A DNA stretch of 64,000 nt from Drosophila miranda (Eukaryota > Arthropoda > Insecta > Diptera > Drosophilidae): assembly GCF_003369915.1 (NCBI RefSeq), contig NW_022881665.1, positions 686,285-750,284 on the forward strand, given 5' to 3'. Below the pieces are notes generated by a model. The model was not told where the DNA came from. It saw only the letters and a list, made by a program, of their open reading frames with translations, and did not search any database. Shown piece by piece: positions 45,530 through 58,049 of the stretch (positions within the stretch are counted from its first letter, which is position 1; each line of letters opens with the position of its first letter). The translations under genes were made by a program, and so were the position numbers.

Positions 45530-46694
45530 TTTTGTTTTGGAGAAGAAGAGCATGAGATGGAAGAGAGAAAGTTGAACTAAAAGACCATCCTATACCCCCA
45601 AGTAGATGCAAATTGTTAATGCATTTTTTACCCCCTAAAGGTGTTACGTTTCATTGAAAAAGTTAATTAAATTTCGGTTTTTATTTGTATTTTTGTGATT
45701 TTTTTGTTTGTTTCTCGAATGTTTTCTGTTAATTCTAATTTTTCTTGTGACGGCAAGGTATGCACAACATATACATAACCTTGCCGTAATGTATGTATAT
45801 GTGTGTGTGTATGGGAATGGGCTATGGGCAGCACACATACATATATATGTATAGAGATGGGCAAGGACTGAAATAGTTTGGCACGACTCATCGTGGCACT
45901 GAAGTAAAAAGTTCCAGCACGCACTAACCCGCACCGTTAAAATATTCAAGCACGGTTCAACACGTTTTTCATGATTTATTTGAAACATGTATGTCCGCGC
46001 TTTTTTATTAAACAAAAATAAGCATATAAAGCATTAAAATAAAATGATTTTACTGATATATAAATATTTAAATTTTATGCAGCCATTAATAATTTTTCTT
46101 CAATTTGTATACCCGATACTCAAATGAGTATGGGGAAATATTAGATTTTTGGTGAAAATGGATGTGTGTAATATCCAGAAGGAATCGTTTCGACCCATAG
46201 CCGAATTTACGAAGGGATTGCGTGCGACTACCATGAGAAAATCGATCGCTCTAAATATTATACCAACACTATGGTCAAGCGTTGGGGAGGTGCTGGCAAA
46301 AAAACAAATCTTTCGAATAAATCGCTCTATGTTCGATTGGAATTTTAAGTCTACCGTGGTCAAATGCCGTGATTGAACGGGTATTCAGTCAAATGAATAT
46401 CGTTAAGATCAAACTTAATATTAAATATATGGTTTGTTTTAGAAATATTTACTTGTTTGATGTATACGACTAGAATTCCTTTGAAATTTAACGAATATGG
46501 ATTGCGCTGTCATACCAAATGTTGCCACAACCACCAATCACCGGGAAATATTTAAATTCAACACGTTCCAGCGATAAATATACCGATTCGAGTAATAGCG
46601 AATTAGATGAAATAATACACAATTAGAAATCAATATATCTATTTGTAGCTTGTTCTAGCTTGTATTTTTGTAAGATATAGCATATTTTGACGCT
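45530..46694. repeat. gag end piece, TG-rich block and hAT fragment (copy 11)
   Basis: gag end to tag at 45604, imperfect inverted repeat near 45752, TG-rich block, a small deletion (gtccgcgctttttta near 45995), then hAT with leader (46108-46694). Confidence 0.82.
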
Positions 46695-47080
46695 CAGAAT
46701 CTGGAATCACTGTCCCAGAGACCACAGTGTTCCGGAGGGGCCCTTAATAACGATGCAGAATTCACCAGCCTGGGTGGCGGCTGCCGCCGTCGCAACCGTC
46801 GCAACCGCCGCAACCAGAAAATAATTTTATTTCAATTTAAGCAAATACTTCCGACATGGCCGTAGCACTCTGCTAAAGAATGCCATTAGTATTAGAAAAA
46901 TACAATAAGTAAGAGGAAAAGGAAGTGGTCCGAGCAGGTCAAAAATATGGATATAATGGACCGAGAGCGCTTGGTGCCGGCCTTTTTATAGGAAAAGCAG
47001 CAGTCGGCGACGTAGCCGCGTCAAAATGGCGGAGCCTCTGCTTTGCCGTAATGTATGTATATGTGTGTGTGTATGGGAAT
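46695..47080. other. gag piece and block K before the 39-codon gene, copy 3
   Basis: gag piece with three 9-bp repeats and ccgcaaccag end, block K (46817-47042), then the TG-rich start leading into ggccctgcagtaccagcag. Confidence 0.6.
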
Positions 47081-47454
47081 GGCCCTGCAGTACCAGCAGT
47101 GAGCGATGACGAATGTCATCTACTATGTCATCGAGGCGTTGACGCCAGCCAAATCGAACCCTTTGTTTTTTCTTTTGTTTTTCTTTCTTTTCCGCGCGTG
47201 CCGAACGTAATTCGGTTCTGCCGACCGTGCGCAGTAGCAGAGAACTTCGTTTTATCTTTTCGTCTTCTTTGCGCCTGCGTCGACAGAACTTTTTTGCTTT
47301 GTTCTTTGCTATTTGCAATCGTCACACGGAGTTTTAATAAGTGAAAATAAGTAATCTGTGATTATTATTATTATCAGGTAAGTGCAGTTTTTAAATAATT
47401 AATAATATGTGTTGTACGCGTGTTAAATAAAAAATTATTTCAGCGGCGGTGAAG
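47081..47454 (+). promoter_or_regulatory. 5' flank and first exon of the 39-codon gene, copy 3
   Basis: Same block as at 26530; intron 47378-47443 (66 bp). Confidence 0.45.
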
Positions 47455-47574
47455 ATGAAAATACCCGACGAGCCAGCAGAAAAAGTGATTCGGAAGGCTA
47501 TTCACAACATTAAGAATAGTCATTTTCAGAAGACCTCAAGAGAAAAAAAATACAAAGCAGACAATAATGAATAA
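47455..47574 (+). CDS. Small ORF, 39 codons, copy 3
   Basis: Third identical copy of the MKIPDEPAEK ORF. The 36-bp repeat follows at 47635. The LINE gag that normally follows is beyond the gap, or at the start of this same piece (23509). Confidence 0.45.
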   Translation: MKIPDEPAEKVIRKAIHNIKNSHFQKTSREKKYKADNNE

Positions 47575-47634
47575 TAATAAATAAAAATAATTGGAAAAAT
47601 AAACAATTACAATGTATTACTTTTTATATTAAAT

Positions 47635-47780
47635 GCATGATTTTTCGTGAAAAATCATCACTTATTAAGTGCATGATATTTAGGTAAAAATCATCACCTA
47701 TAAGATGCATGATTTTTAGGTAAAAATCATCGCTTATTATGTGCATGATCTTTAGGCAAAAATCATGCATTTAATAAGCG
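47635..47780. repeat. 36-bp hairpin tandem repeat, copy 3
   Basis: Units at 47635, 47671, 47707 and 47743, identical in layout to the other two copies. Confidence 0.85.
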
Positions 47781-47940
47781 ATGATTTAGGCCTTTTCATC
47801 AGCGAGCGAGACCGGTCGTGTTTTTTCTTAACAGTCTGAAAAGTGACTTTTTCCAAGCAACAAAGGCTTAATTAAAAGTGATTGTAAAAATTGGATCATT
47901 GTTTATTTCATACAAATCTTCATCAATATATAAATTATTC

Positions 47941-47990
47941 NNNNNNNNNNNNNNNNNNNNNNNNNNNNNNNNNNNNNNNNNNNNNNNNNN
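47941..47990. other. Assembly gap (50 N)
   Basis: Exactly 50 N between the LINE/hAT array and the satellite. Adjacency is not demonstrated. Confidence 0.99.
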
Positions 47991-50098
47991 TTTGTTAAAA
48001 TTGTGTCGGTTTTTGGTCAGTTTCGGGTAGAAATAAGCTAAATATGTGGTCGATTTAGGCTAAAATGAGTTTGGTGCAAAAGTGATTTTTTGTTAAAATT
48101 GTGTCGGTTTTTGGTCAGTTTCGGGTAGAAATAAGCAAAATATGTGGTCGATTTAGGCATAAAATGAGTTTGGTGCAAGTGTTTTTTTGTCTAAATGTTG
48201 TCGGTTTATGTTGATTTTGGTAAAAAAAAACTAAATATGTGGACGATTTAGGCATAAGATGAGGTTGATGCAAAAGTGATTTTTTGTTAAAATTGTGTCG
48301 GTTTTTGGTCGATTTACGGTAGAAATAATCTAATTATAAAAGGTCGATTTAGGCATAAGATAAGGTTGGTGCAAAAGTGACTTTTTGTTTAATTGTTGTC
48401 GGTTTTTGGTCGATTTTGGGTACAACTAAGCTAAATATGTGGCCGATTTAAGCATAAAAATGAGTTTGGTGCAAAAGTGTTTTTTTCTCTAAATGTTGTC
48501 GGTTTATGATCGATTTTGGGTAAAAAAAAAAACTAAATATGTGGACGATTTAGGCATAAGATGAGGTTGGTGCAAAAGTGATTTTTTGTTAAAATTGTGT
48601 CGGTTTTTGGTCAGTTTCGGGTAGAAATAATCTAAATATGTGGTCGATTTAGGCTCAAAATGAATTTGGTGCAAAATTTATTTTTTGTTAAAAGGGTTTC
48701 GGTTTTTGGTCGATTTTGGGTACAATTAAGCTGAATATGTTGTCGATTAAAGCATAAGATAAGGTTGGTGCAAAAGTAATTTTTTGTTAAAATTGTGTCG
48801 GTTTTTGGTCAGTTTCGGGTACAATTAAGCTAAATATGTGGTCGATTTAAGCATAAGATAAGGTTGGTGCAAAAGTGATTTTTTGTTAAAATGGTTTCGG
48901 TTTTTGGTCGATTTTGGGTACAATTAAGCTAAATATGTGGTCGATTTAAGCATAAGATAAGGTTGGTGCAAAAGTGATTTTTTGTTAAAATTGTGTCGGT
49001 TTTTGGTCAGTTTCGGGTACAATTAAGCTAAATATGTGGTCGATTTAAGCATAAGATAAGGTTGGTGCAAAAGTGATTTTTTGTTAAAATTGTTTTCGTT
49101 TTTGGTCAGTTTCTGGTAGAAATAAGCTAAATATGTGGTCGATTTAGGCATAAAATGAGTTTGGTACAAAATTGATTTTATGTTAAAAGGGTTTCGGTTT
49201 TTGGTCGATTTTGGGTACAATTAAGCTAAATATGTGGTCTTGGTCGATTTTGGGTACAATTAAGCTAAATATGTGGTCGATTTAAGCATAAGATAAGGTT
49301 GGTGCAAAAGTAATTTTTTGTTAAAATTGTGTCGGTTTTTGGTCGATTTACGGTAGAAATAATCTAATTATAAGGTCGATTTAGGCATAAGATAAGGTTG
49401 GTGCAAAAGTGACTTTTTGTTTAAATGTTGTCGGTTTTTGGTAGATTTTGGGTACAGCAAAGCTAAATATGTGGTCGATTTAAGCATAAAATGAGTTTGG
49501 TGCAAAAGTGTTTTTTTCTCTAAATGTTGTCGGTTTATGATCGATTTTGGGTAAAAAAAAACTAAATATGTGGACGATTTAGGCATAAGATGAGGTTGGT
49601 GCAAAAGTGATTTTTTGTTAAAATTGTGTCGGTTTTTGGTCAGTTTCGGGTAGAAATAATCTAAATATGTGGTCGATTTAGGCTCAAAATGAATTTGGTG
49701 CAAAATTGATTTTTTGTTAAAATGGTTTCGGTTTTTGGTCGATTTTGGGTACAATTAAGCTAAATATGTGGTCGATTTAAGCATAAGATAAGGTTGGTGC
49801 AAAATTGATTTTTTGTTAAAATTGTGTCGGTTTTTGGTCGATTTACGGTAGAAATAATCTAATTATAAGGTCGATTTAGGCATAAGATAAGGTTGGTGCA
49901 AAAGTGACTTTTTGTTTAAATGTTGTCGGTTTTTGGTAGATTTTGGGTACAGCAAAGATAAATATGTGGTCGATTTAAGCATAAAATGAGTTTGGTGCAA
50001 AGTGTTTTTTTTCTAAATGTTGTCGGTTTATGATCGATTTTGGTAAAAAAAAAACTAAATATTGGACGATTTAGGCATAAGATGAGGTTGGTGCAAAG

Positions 50099-50101
<3 letters not shown>

Positions 50102-50182
<81 letters not shown>
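50102..50182. repeat. Poly-T tract, 81 bases
   Basis: Uninterrupted T run interrupting the satellite after ggtgcaaagtga and before cagtgtttttttgtc. Both flanks are at the same monomer phase, so the tract sits at a monomer boundary, also the start of a higher-order block. The preceding ~100 bases carry several unusual single-base losses. Confidence 0.9.
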
Positions 50183-51773
50183 CAGTGTTTTTTTGTCTAA
50201 ATGTTGTCGGTTTATGGTTGATTTTGGGTAAAAAAAAACTAAATATGTGGACGATTTAGGCATAAGATGAGGTTGATGCAAAAGTGATTTTTTGTTAAAA
50301 TTGTGTCGGTTTTTGGTCGATTTACGGTAGAAATAATCTAATTATAAGGTCGATTTAGGCATAAGATAAGGTTGGTGCAAAAGTGACTTTTTGTTTAAAT
50401 GTTGTCGGTTTTTGGTCGATTTTGGGTACAACTAAGCTAAATATGTGGCCGATTTAAGCATAAAATGAGTTTGGTGCAAAAGTGTTTTTTTCTCTAAATG
50501 TTGTCGGTTTATGATCGATTTTGGGTAAAAAAAAAACTAAATATGTGGACGATTTAGGCATAAGATGAGGTTGGTGCAAAAGTGATTTTTTGTTAAAATT
50601 GTGTCGGTTTTTGGTCAGTTTCGGGTAGAAATAATCTAAATATGTGGTCGATTTAGGCTCAAAATGAATTTGGTGCAAAATTTATTTTTTGTTAAAAGGG
50701 TTTCGGTTTTTGGTCGATTTTGGGTACAATTAAGCTGAATATGTTGTCGATTAAAGCATAAGATAAGGTTGGTGCAAAAGTAATTTTTTGTTAAAATTGT
50801 GTCGGTTTTTGGTCAGTTTCGGGTACAATTAAGCTAAATATGTGTTCGATTTAAGCATAAGATAAGGTTGGTGCAAAAGTGATTTTTTGTTAAAATGGTT
50901 TCGGTTTTTGGTCGATTTTGGGTACAATTAAGCTAAATATGTGGTCGATTTAAGCATAAGATAAGGTTGGTGCAAAAGTGATTTTTTGTTAAAATTGTGT
51001 CGGTTTTTGGTCAGTTTCGGGTACAATTAAGCTAAATATGTGGTCGATTTAAGCATAAGATAAGGTTGGTGCAAAAGTGATTTTTTTGTTAAAATTGTTT
51101 TCGTTTTTGGTCAGTTTCTGGTAGAAATAAGCTAAATATGTGGTCGATTTAGGCATAAAATGAGTTTGGTACAAAATTGATTTTTTGTTAAAAGGGTTTC
51201 GGTTTTTGGTCGATTTTGGGTACAATTAAGCTAAATATGTGGTCTTGGTCGATTTTGGGTACAATTAAGCTAAATATGTGGTCGATTTAAGCATAAGATA
51301 AGGTTGGTGCAAAAGTAATTTTTTGTTAAAATTGTGTCGGTTTTTGGTCGATTTACGGTAGAAATAATCTAATTATAAGGTCGATTTAGGCATAAGATAA
51401 GGTTGGTGCAAAAGTGACTTTTTGTTTAAATGTTGTCGGTTTTTGGTAGATTTTGGGTACAGCAAAGCTAAATATGTGGTCGATTTAAGCATAAGATAAG
51501 GTTGGTGCAAAATTGATTTTTTGTTAAAATTGTGTCGGTTTTTGGTCGATTTACGGTAGAAATAATCTAATTATAAGGTCGATTTAGGCATAAGATAAGG
51601 TTGGTGCAAAAGTGACTTTTTGTTTAAATGTTGTCGGTTTTTGGTAGATTTTGGGTACAGCAAAGATAAATATGTGGTCGATTTAAGCATAAAATGAGTT
51701 TGGTGCAAAAGTGTTTTTTTCTCTAAATGTTGTCGGTTTATGATCGATTTTGGGTAAAAAAATAAACTAAATA

Positions 51774-51799
51774 TTTTTTTTTTTTTTTTTTTTTTTTTT
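51774..51799. repeat. Poly-T tract, 26 bases, flanked by 10-bp direct repeat
   Basis: aactaaatat occurs at 51765-51774 and again at 51800-51809, where other monomers have it once. The T run lies between, like a target-site duplication around a poly-A tail inserted on the minus strand. Confidence 0.85.
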
Positions 51800-54698
51800 A
51801 ACTAAATATGTGGACGATTTAGGCATAAGATGAGGTTGGTGCAAAAGTGATTTTTTGTTAAAATTGTGTCGGTTTTTGGTCAGTTTCGGGTAGAAATAAG
51901 CAAAATATGTGGTCGATTTAGGCATAAAATGAGTTTGGTGCAAGTGTTTTTTTGTCTAAATGTTGTCGGTTTATGGTCGATTTTGGGTAAAAAAAACTAA
52001 ATATGTGGACGATTTAGGCATAAGATGAGGTTGATGCAAAAGTGATTTGTTGTTAAAATTGTGTCGGTTTTTGGTTGATTTATGGTAGAAATAATCTAAA
52101 TATAAGGTCGACTTAAATAAAATGAGTTTGGTGCAAAAGTGATTTTTTGTTAAAATTGTGTCGGTTTTTGGTCAGTTTCGGGTAGAAATAAGCAAAATAT
52201 GTGGTCGATTTAGGCTCAAAATGAATTTGGTGCAAAATTGATTTTTTGTTAAAAGGGTTCGGTTTTTGGTCGATTTTGGGTACAATTAAGCTAAATATGT
52301 GGTCGATTTAGGCATAAAATGAGTTTGGTACAAAAGTGATTTTTTGTTAAAATTGTGTCGGTTTTTGGTCAGTTTCGGGTAGAAATAAGCAAAATATGTG
52401 GTCGACTTAGGCTTAAAATGAGTTTGGTGCAAAAGTGATTTTTTGTTAAAATTGTGTCGGTTTTTGGTCAGTTTCGGGTAGAAATAAGCAAAATATGTGG
52501 TCGATTTAGGCATAAAATGAGTTTGGTGCAAGTGTTTTTTTGTCTAAATGTTGTCGGTTTATGGTTGATTTTGGGTAAAAAAAAACTAAATATGTGGACG
52601 ATTTAGGCATAAGATGAGGTTGATGCAAAAGTGATTTTTTGTTAAAATTGTGTCGGTTTTTGGTCGATTTACGGTAGAAATAATCTAATTATAAGGTCGA
52701 TTTAGGCATAAGATAAGGTTGGTGCAAAAGTGACTTTTTGTTTAAATGTTGTCGGTTTTTGGTCGATTTTGGGTACAACTAAGCTAAATATGTGGCCGAT
52801 TTAAGCATAAAATGAGTTTGGTGCAAAAGTGTTTTTTTCTCTAAATGTTGTCGGTTTATGATCGATTTTGGGTAAAAAAAAAACTAAATATGTGGACGAT
52901 TTAGGCATAAGATGAGGTTGGTGCAAAAGTGATTTTTTGTTAAAATTGTGTCGGTTTTTGGTCAGTTTCGGGTAGAAATAATCTAAATATGTGGTCGATT
53001 TAGGCTCAAAATGAATTTGGTGCAAAATTTATTTTTTGTTAAAAGGGTTTCGGTTTTTGGTCGATTTTGGGTACAATTAAGCTGAATATGTTGTCGATTA
53101 AAGCATAAGATAAGGTTGGTGCAAAAGTAATTTTTTGTTAAAATTGTGTCGGTTTTTGGTCAGTTTCGGGTACAATTAAGCTAAATATGTGGTCGATTTA
53201 AGCATAAGATAAGGTTGGTGCAAAAGTGATTTTTTGTTAAAATGGTTTCGGTTTTTGGTCGATTTTGGGTACAATTAAGCTAAATATGTGGTCGATTTAA
53301 GCATAAGATAAGGTTGGTGCAAAAGTGATTTTTTGTTAAAATTGTGTCGGTTTTTGGTCAGTTTCGGGTACAATTAAGCTAAATATGTGGTCGATTTAAG
53401 CATAAGATAAGGTTGGTGCAAAAGTGATTTTTTGTTAAAATTGTTTTCGTTTTTGGTCAGTTTCTGGTAGAAATAAGCTAAATATGTGGTCGATTTAGGC
53501 ATAAAATGAGTTTGGTACAAAATTGATTTTTTGTTAAAAGGGTTTCGGTTTTTGGTCGATTTTGGGTACAATTAAGCTAAATATGTGGTCTTGGTCGATT
53601 TTGGGTACAATTAAGCTAAATATGTGGTCGATTTAAGCATAAGATAAGGTTGGTGCAAAAGTAATTTTTTGTTAAAATTGTGTCGGTTTTTGGTCGATTT
53701 ACGGTAGAAATAATCTAATTATAAGGTCGATTTAGGCATAAGATAAGGTTGGTGCAAAAGTGACTTTTTGTTTAAATGTTGTCGGTTTTTGGTAGATTTT
53801 GGGTACAGCAAAGCTAAATATGTGGTCGATTTAAGCATAAAATGAGTTTGGTGCAAAAGTGTTTTTTTCTCTAAATGTTGTCGGTTTATGATCGATTTTG
53901 GGTAAAAAAAAACTAAATATGTGGACGATTTAGGCATAAGATGAGGTTGGTGCAAAAGTGATTTTTTGTTAAAATTGTGTCGGTTTTTGGTCAGTTTCGG
54001 GTAGAAATAATCTAAATATGTGGTCGATTTAGGCTCAAAATGAATTTGGTGCAAAATTGATTTTTTGTTAAAATGGTTTCGGTTTTTGGTCGATTTTGGG
54101 TACAATTAAGCTAAATATGTGGTCGATTTAAGCATAAGATAAGGTTGGTGCAAAATTGATTTTTTGTTAAAATTGTGTCGGTTTTTGGTCGATTTACGGT
54201 AGAAATAATCTAATTATAAGGTCGATTTAGGCATAAGATAAGGTTGGTGCAAAAGTGACTTTTTGTTTAAATGTTGTCGGTTTTTGGTAGATTTTGGGTA
54301 CAGCAAAGCTAAATATGTGGTCGATTTAAGCATAAAATGAGTTTGGTGCAAAAGTGTTTTTTTCTCTAAATGTTGTCGGTTTATGATCGATTTTGGGTAA
54401 AAAAAAACTAAATATGTGGACGATTTAGGCATAAGATGAGGTTGGTGCAAAAGTGATTTTTTGTTAAAATTGTGTCGGTTTTTGGTCAGTTTCGGGTAGA
54501 AATAATCTAAATATGTGGTCGATTTAGGCTCAAAATGAATTTGGTGCAAAATTGATTTTTTGTTAAAAGGGTTTCGGTTTTTGGTCGATTTTGGCTACAA
54601 TTAGCTAAATATGTGGTCGATTTAGGCATAAAATGAGTTTGGTACAAAAGTGAGTTTTTGTTAAAATGGTTTCGGTTTTTGGTCGATTTTGGGTACAA

Positions 54699-57565
54699 TT
54701 AAGCTAAATATGTGGTCGATTTAAGCATAAGATAAGGTTGGTGCAAAAGTGATTTTTTGTTAAAATTGTGTCGGTGTTTGGTGAGTTTCGGGTAGAAATA
54801 AGCTAAATATGTGGTCGATTTAGGCATAAAATGAGTTTGGTACAAAATTGATTTTTTGTTAAAAGGGTTTCGCTTTTTGGTCGATTTTGGGTACAATTAA
54901 GCTAAATATGTGGTCTTGGTCGATTTAGGGTACAATTAAGCTAAATATGTGGTCGATTTAAGCATAAGATAAGGTTGGTGCAAAATTGATTTTTTGTTAA
55001 AATTGTGTCGGTTTTTGGTCAGTTTCGGGTAGAAATAAGCTAAATATGTGGTCGATTTAGGCTTAAAATGAGCTTGGTGCAAAATTGATTTTTTGTTAAA
55101 ATGGTTTCGGTTTTTGGTCGATTTTGGGTACAATTAAGCTAAATATGTGGTCGATTTAAGCATAAGATAAGGTTGGTGCAAAATTGATTTTTTGTTAAAA
55201 TTGTGTCGGTTTTTGGTCAGTTTCGGGTAGAAATAAGCTAAATATGTGGTCGATTTAGGCTTAAAATGAGTTTGGTACAAAAGTGAGTTTTTGTTAAAAT
55301 GGTTTCGGTTTTTGGTCGATTTTGGGTACAATTAAGCTAAATATGTGGTCGATTTAAGCATAAGATAAGGTTGGTGCAAAAGTGATTTTTTGTTAAAATT
55401 GTGTCGGTGTTTGGTGAGTTTCGGGTAGAAATAAGCTAAATATGTGGTCGATTTAGGCATAAAATGAGTTTGGTACAAAATTGATTTTTTGTTAAAAGGG
55501 TTTCGCTTTTTGGTCGATTTTGGGTACAATTAAGCTAAATATGTGGTCTTGGTCGATTTAGGGTACAATTAAGCTAAATATGTGGTCGATTTAAGCATAA
55601 GATAAGGTTGGTGCAAAATTGATTTTTTGTTAAAATTGTGTCGGTTTTTGGTCAGTTTCGGGTAGAAATAAGCTAAATATGTGGTCGATTTAGGCTTAAA
55701 ATGAGCTTGGTGCAAAATTGATTTTTTGTTAAAATGGTTTCGGTTTTTGGTCGATTTTGGGTACAATTAAGCTAAATATGTGGTCGATTTAAGCATAAGA
55801 TAAGGTTGGTGCAAAATTGATTTTTTGTTAAAATTGTGTCGGTTTTTGGTCAGTTTCGGGTAGAAATAAGCTAAATATGTGGTCGATTTAGGCTTAAAAT
55901 GAGTTTGGTGCAAAATTGATTTTTTGTTAAAAGGGTTTCGGTTTTTGGTCGATTTTGGGTACAATTAGCTAAATATTTGGTCGATTTAGGCATAAAATGA
56001 GTTTGGTACAAAAGTGAGTTTTTTGTTAAAATGGTTTCGGTTTTTGGTCGATTTTGGGTACAATTAAGCTAAATATGTGGTCTTGGTCGATTTTGGGTAC
56101 AATTAAGCTAAATATGTGGTCAATTTAAGCATAAGATAAGGTTGGTGCAAAATTGATTTTTTGTTAAAATTGTGTCGGTTTTTGGTCAGTTTCGGGTAGA
56201 AATAAGCTAAATATGTGGTCGATTTAGGCTTAAAATGAGCTTGGTGCAAAATTGATTTTTTGTTAAAATGGTTTCGGTTTTTGGTCGATTTTGGGTACAA
56301 TTAAGCTAAATATGTGGTCGATTTAAGCATAAGATAAGGTTGGTGCAAAAGTGATTTTTTGTTAAAATTGTGTCGGTTTTTGGTCAGTTTCGGGTAGAAA
56401 TAAGCTAAATATGTGGTCGATTTAGGCTCAAAATGAGTTTGGTGCAAAATTGATTTTTTGTTAAAAGGGTTTCGGTTTTTGGTCGATTTTGGGTACAATT
56501 AAGCTAAATATGTGGTCTTGGTCGATTTTGGGTACAATTAAGCTAAATATGTGGTCGATTTAAGCATAAGATAAGGTTGGTGCAAAATTGATTTTTTGTT
56601 AAAATTGTGTCGGTTTTTGGTCGTTTCGGGTAGAAATAAGCTAAATATGTGGTCGATTTAGGCTTAAAATGAGCTTGGTGCAAAATTGATTTTTTGTTAA
56701 AATGGTTTCGGTTTTTGGTCGATTTTGGGTACAATTAAGCTAAATATGTGGTCGATTTAAGCATAAGATAAGGTTGGTGCAAAATTGATTTTTTGTTAAA
56801 ATTGTGTCGGTTTTTGGTCAGTTTCGGGTAGAAATAAGCTAAATATGTGGTCGATTTAGGCTTAAAATGAGTTTGGTACAAAAGTGAGTTTTTGTTAAAA
56901 TGGTTTCGGTTTTTGGTCGATTTTGGGTACAATTAAGCTAAATATGTGGTCGATTTAAGCATAAGATAAGGTTGGTGCAAAAGTGATTTTTTGTTAAAAT
57001 TGTGTCGGTGTTTGGTGAGTTTCGGGTAGAAATAAGCTAAATATGTGGTCGATTTAGGCATAAAATGAGTTTGGTACAAAATTGATTTTTTGTTAAAAGG
57101 GTTTCGCTTTTTGGTCGATTTTGGGTACAATTAAGCTAAATATGTGGTCTTGGTCGATTTAGGGTACAATTAAGCTAAATATGTGGTCGATTTAAGCATA
57201 AGATAAGGTTGGTGCAAAATTGATTTTTTGTTAAAATTGTGTCGGTTTTTGGTCAGTTTCGGGTAGAAATAAGCTAAATATGTGGTCGATTTAGGCTTAA
57301 AATGAGCTTGGTGCAAAATTGATTTTTTGTTAAAATGGTTTCGGTTTTTGGTCGATTTTGGGTACAATTAAGCTAAATATGTGGTCGATTTAAGCATAAG
57401 ATAAGGTTGGTGCAAAATTGATTTTTTGTTAAAATTGTGTCGGTTTTTGGTCAGTTTCGGGTAGAAATAAGCTAAATATGTGGTCGATTTAGGCTTAAAA
57501 TGAGTTTGGTGCAAAATTGATTTTTTGTTAAAAGGGTTTCGGTTTTTGGTCGATTTTGGGTACAA
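54699..57565. repeat. Satellite higher-order repeat of 633 bp
   Basis: Three 198-bp dimers plus a 39-bp partial monomer (tggtcttggtcgatttaggg...) make 633 bp, seen as 54699-55331 and 55332-55964. A 1601-bp shift then copies 55134-55964 onto 56735-57565. Confidence 0.85.
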
Positions 57566-58049
57566 TTAGCTAAATATGTGGTCGATTTAGGCATAAAATG
57601 AGTTTGGTACAAAAGTGAGTTTTTGTTAAAATGGTTTCGGTTTTTTGTCGATTTTGGGTACAATTAAGCTAAATATGTGGTCGATTTAAGCATAAGATAA
57701 GGTTGGTGCAAAAGTGATTTTTTGTTAAAATTGTGTCGGTTTTTGGTCAGTTTCGGGTAGAAATAAGCTAAATATGTGGTCGATTTAGGCTCAAAATGAG
57801 TTTGGTGCAAAATTGATTTTTTGTTAAAATGGTTTCGGTTTTTGGTCGATTTTGGGTACAATTAAGCTAAATATGTGGTCGATTTAAGCATAAGATAAGG
57901 TTGGTGCAAAAGTGATTTTTTTTAAAATTGTGTCGGTTTTTGGTCAGTTTCGGGTAGAAATAAGCTAAATATGTGGTCGATTTAGGCTCAAAATGAGTTT
58001 GGTGCAAAATTGATTTTTTGTTAAAATGGTTTCGGTTTTTGGTCGATTT

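Larger units (their letters stand above)
48180..54550. repeat. Satellite higher-order repeat, ~2.0-2.35 kb period
   Basis: A block opening gtttttttgtctaaatgttg recurs at about 48180, 50187 and 52536. Variant landmarks repeat with it (for example ttgttttcgtttttggtcag near 49090, 51100 and 53440; shifts of about 2.0, 2.35 and 4.35 kb). A nested 495-bp duplication separates 53719-54105 from 54214-54549. Confidence 0.85.

Noticed and set aside
23509..47940. Telomeric HeT-A/TART array
   Set aside because: Head-to-tail gag units are suggestive, but there is no 3' UTR/oligo-A junction at unit ends, hAT fragments are part of each unit, and the gag is not recognisably of the HeT-A type.
50040..50231. 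Plus-strand ORF with a long Phe run
   Set aside because: It is only the poly-T tract read as codons.
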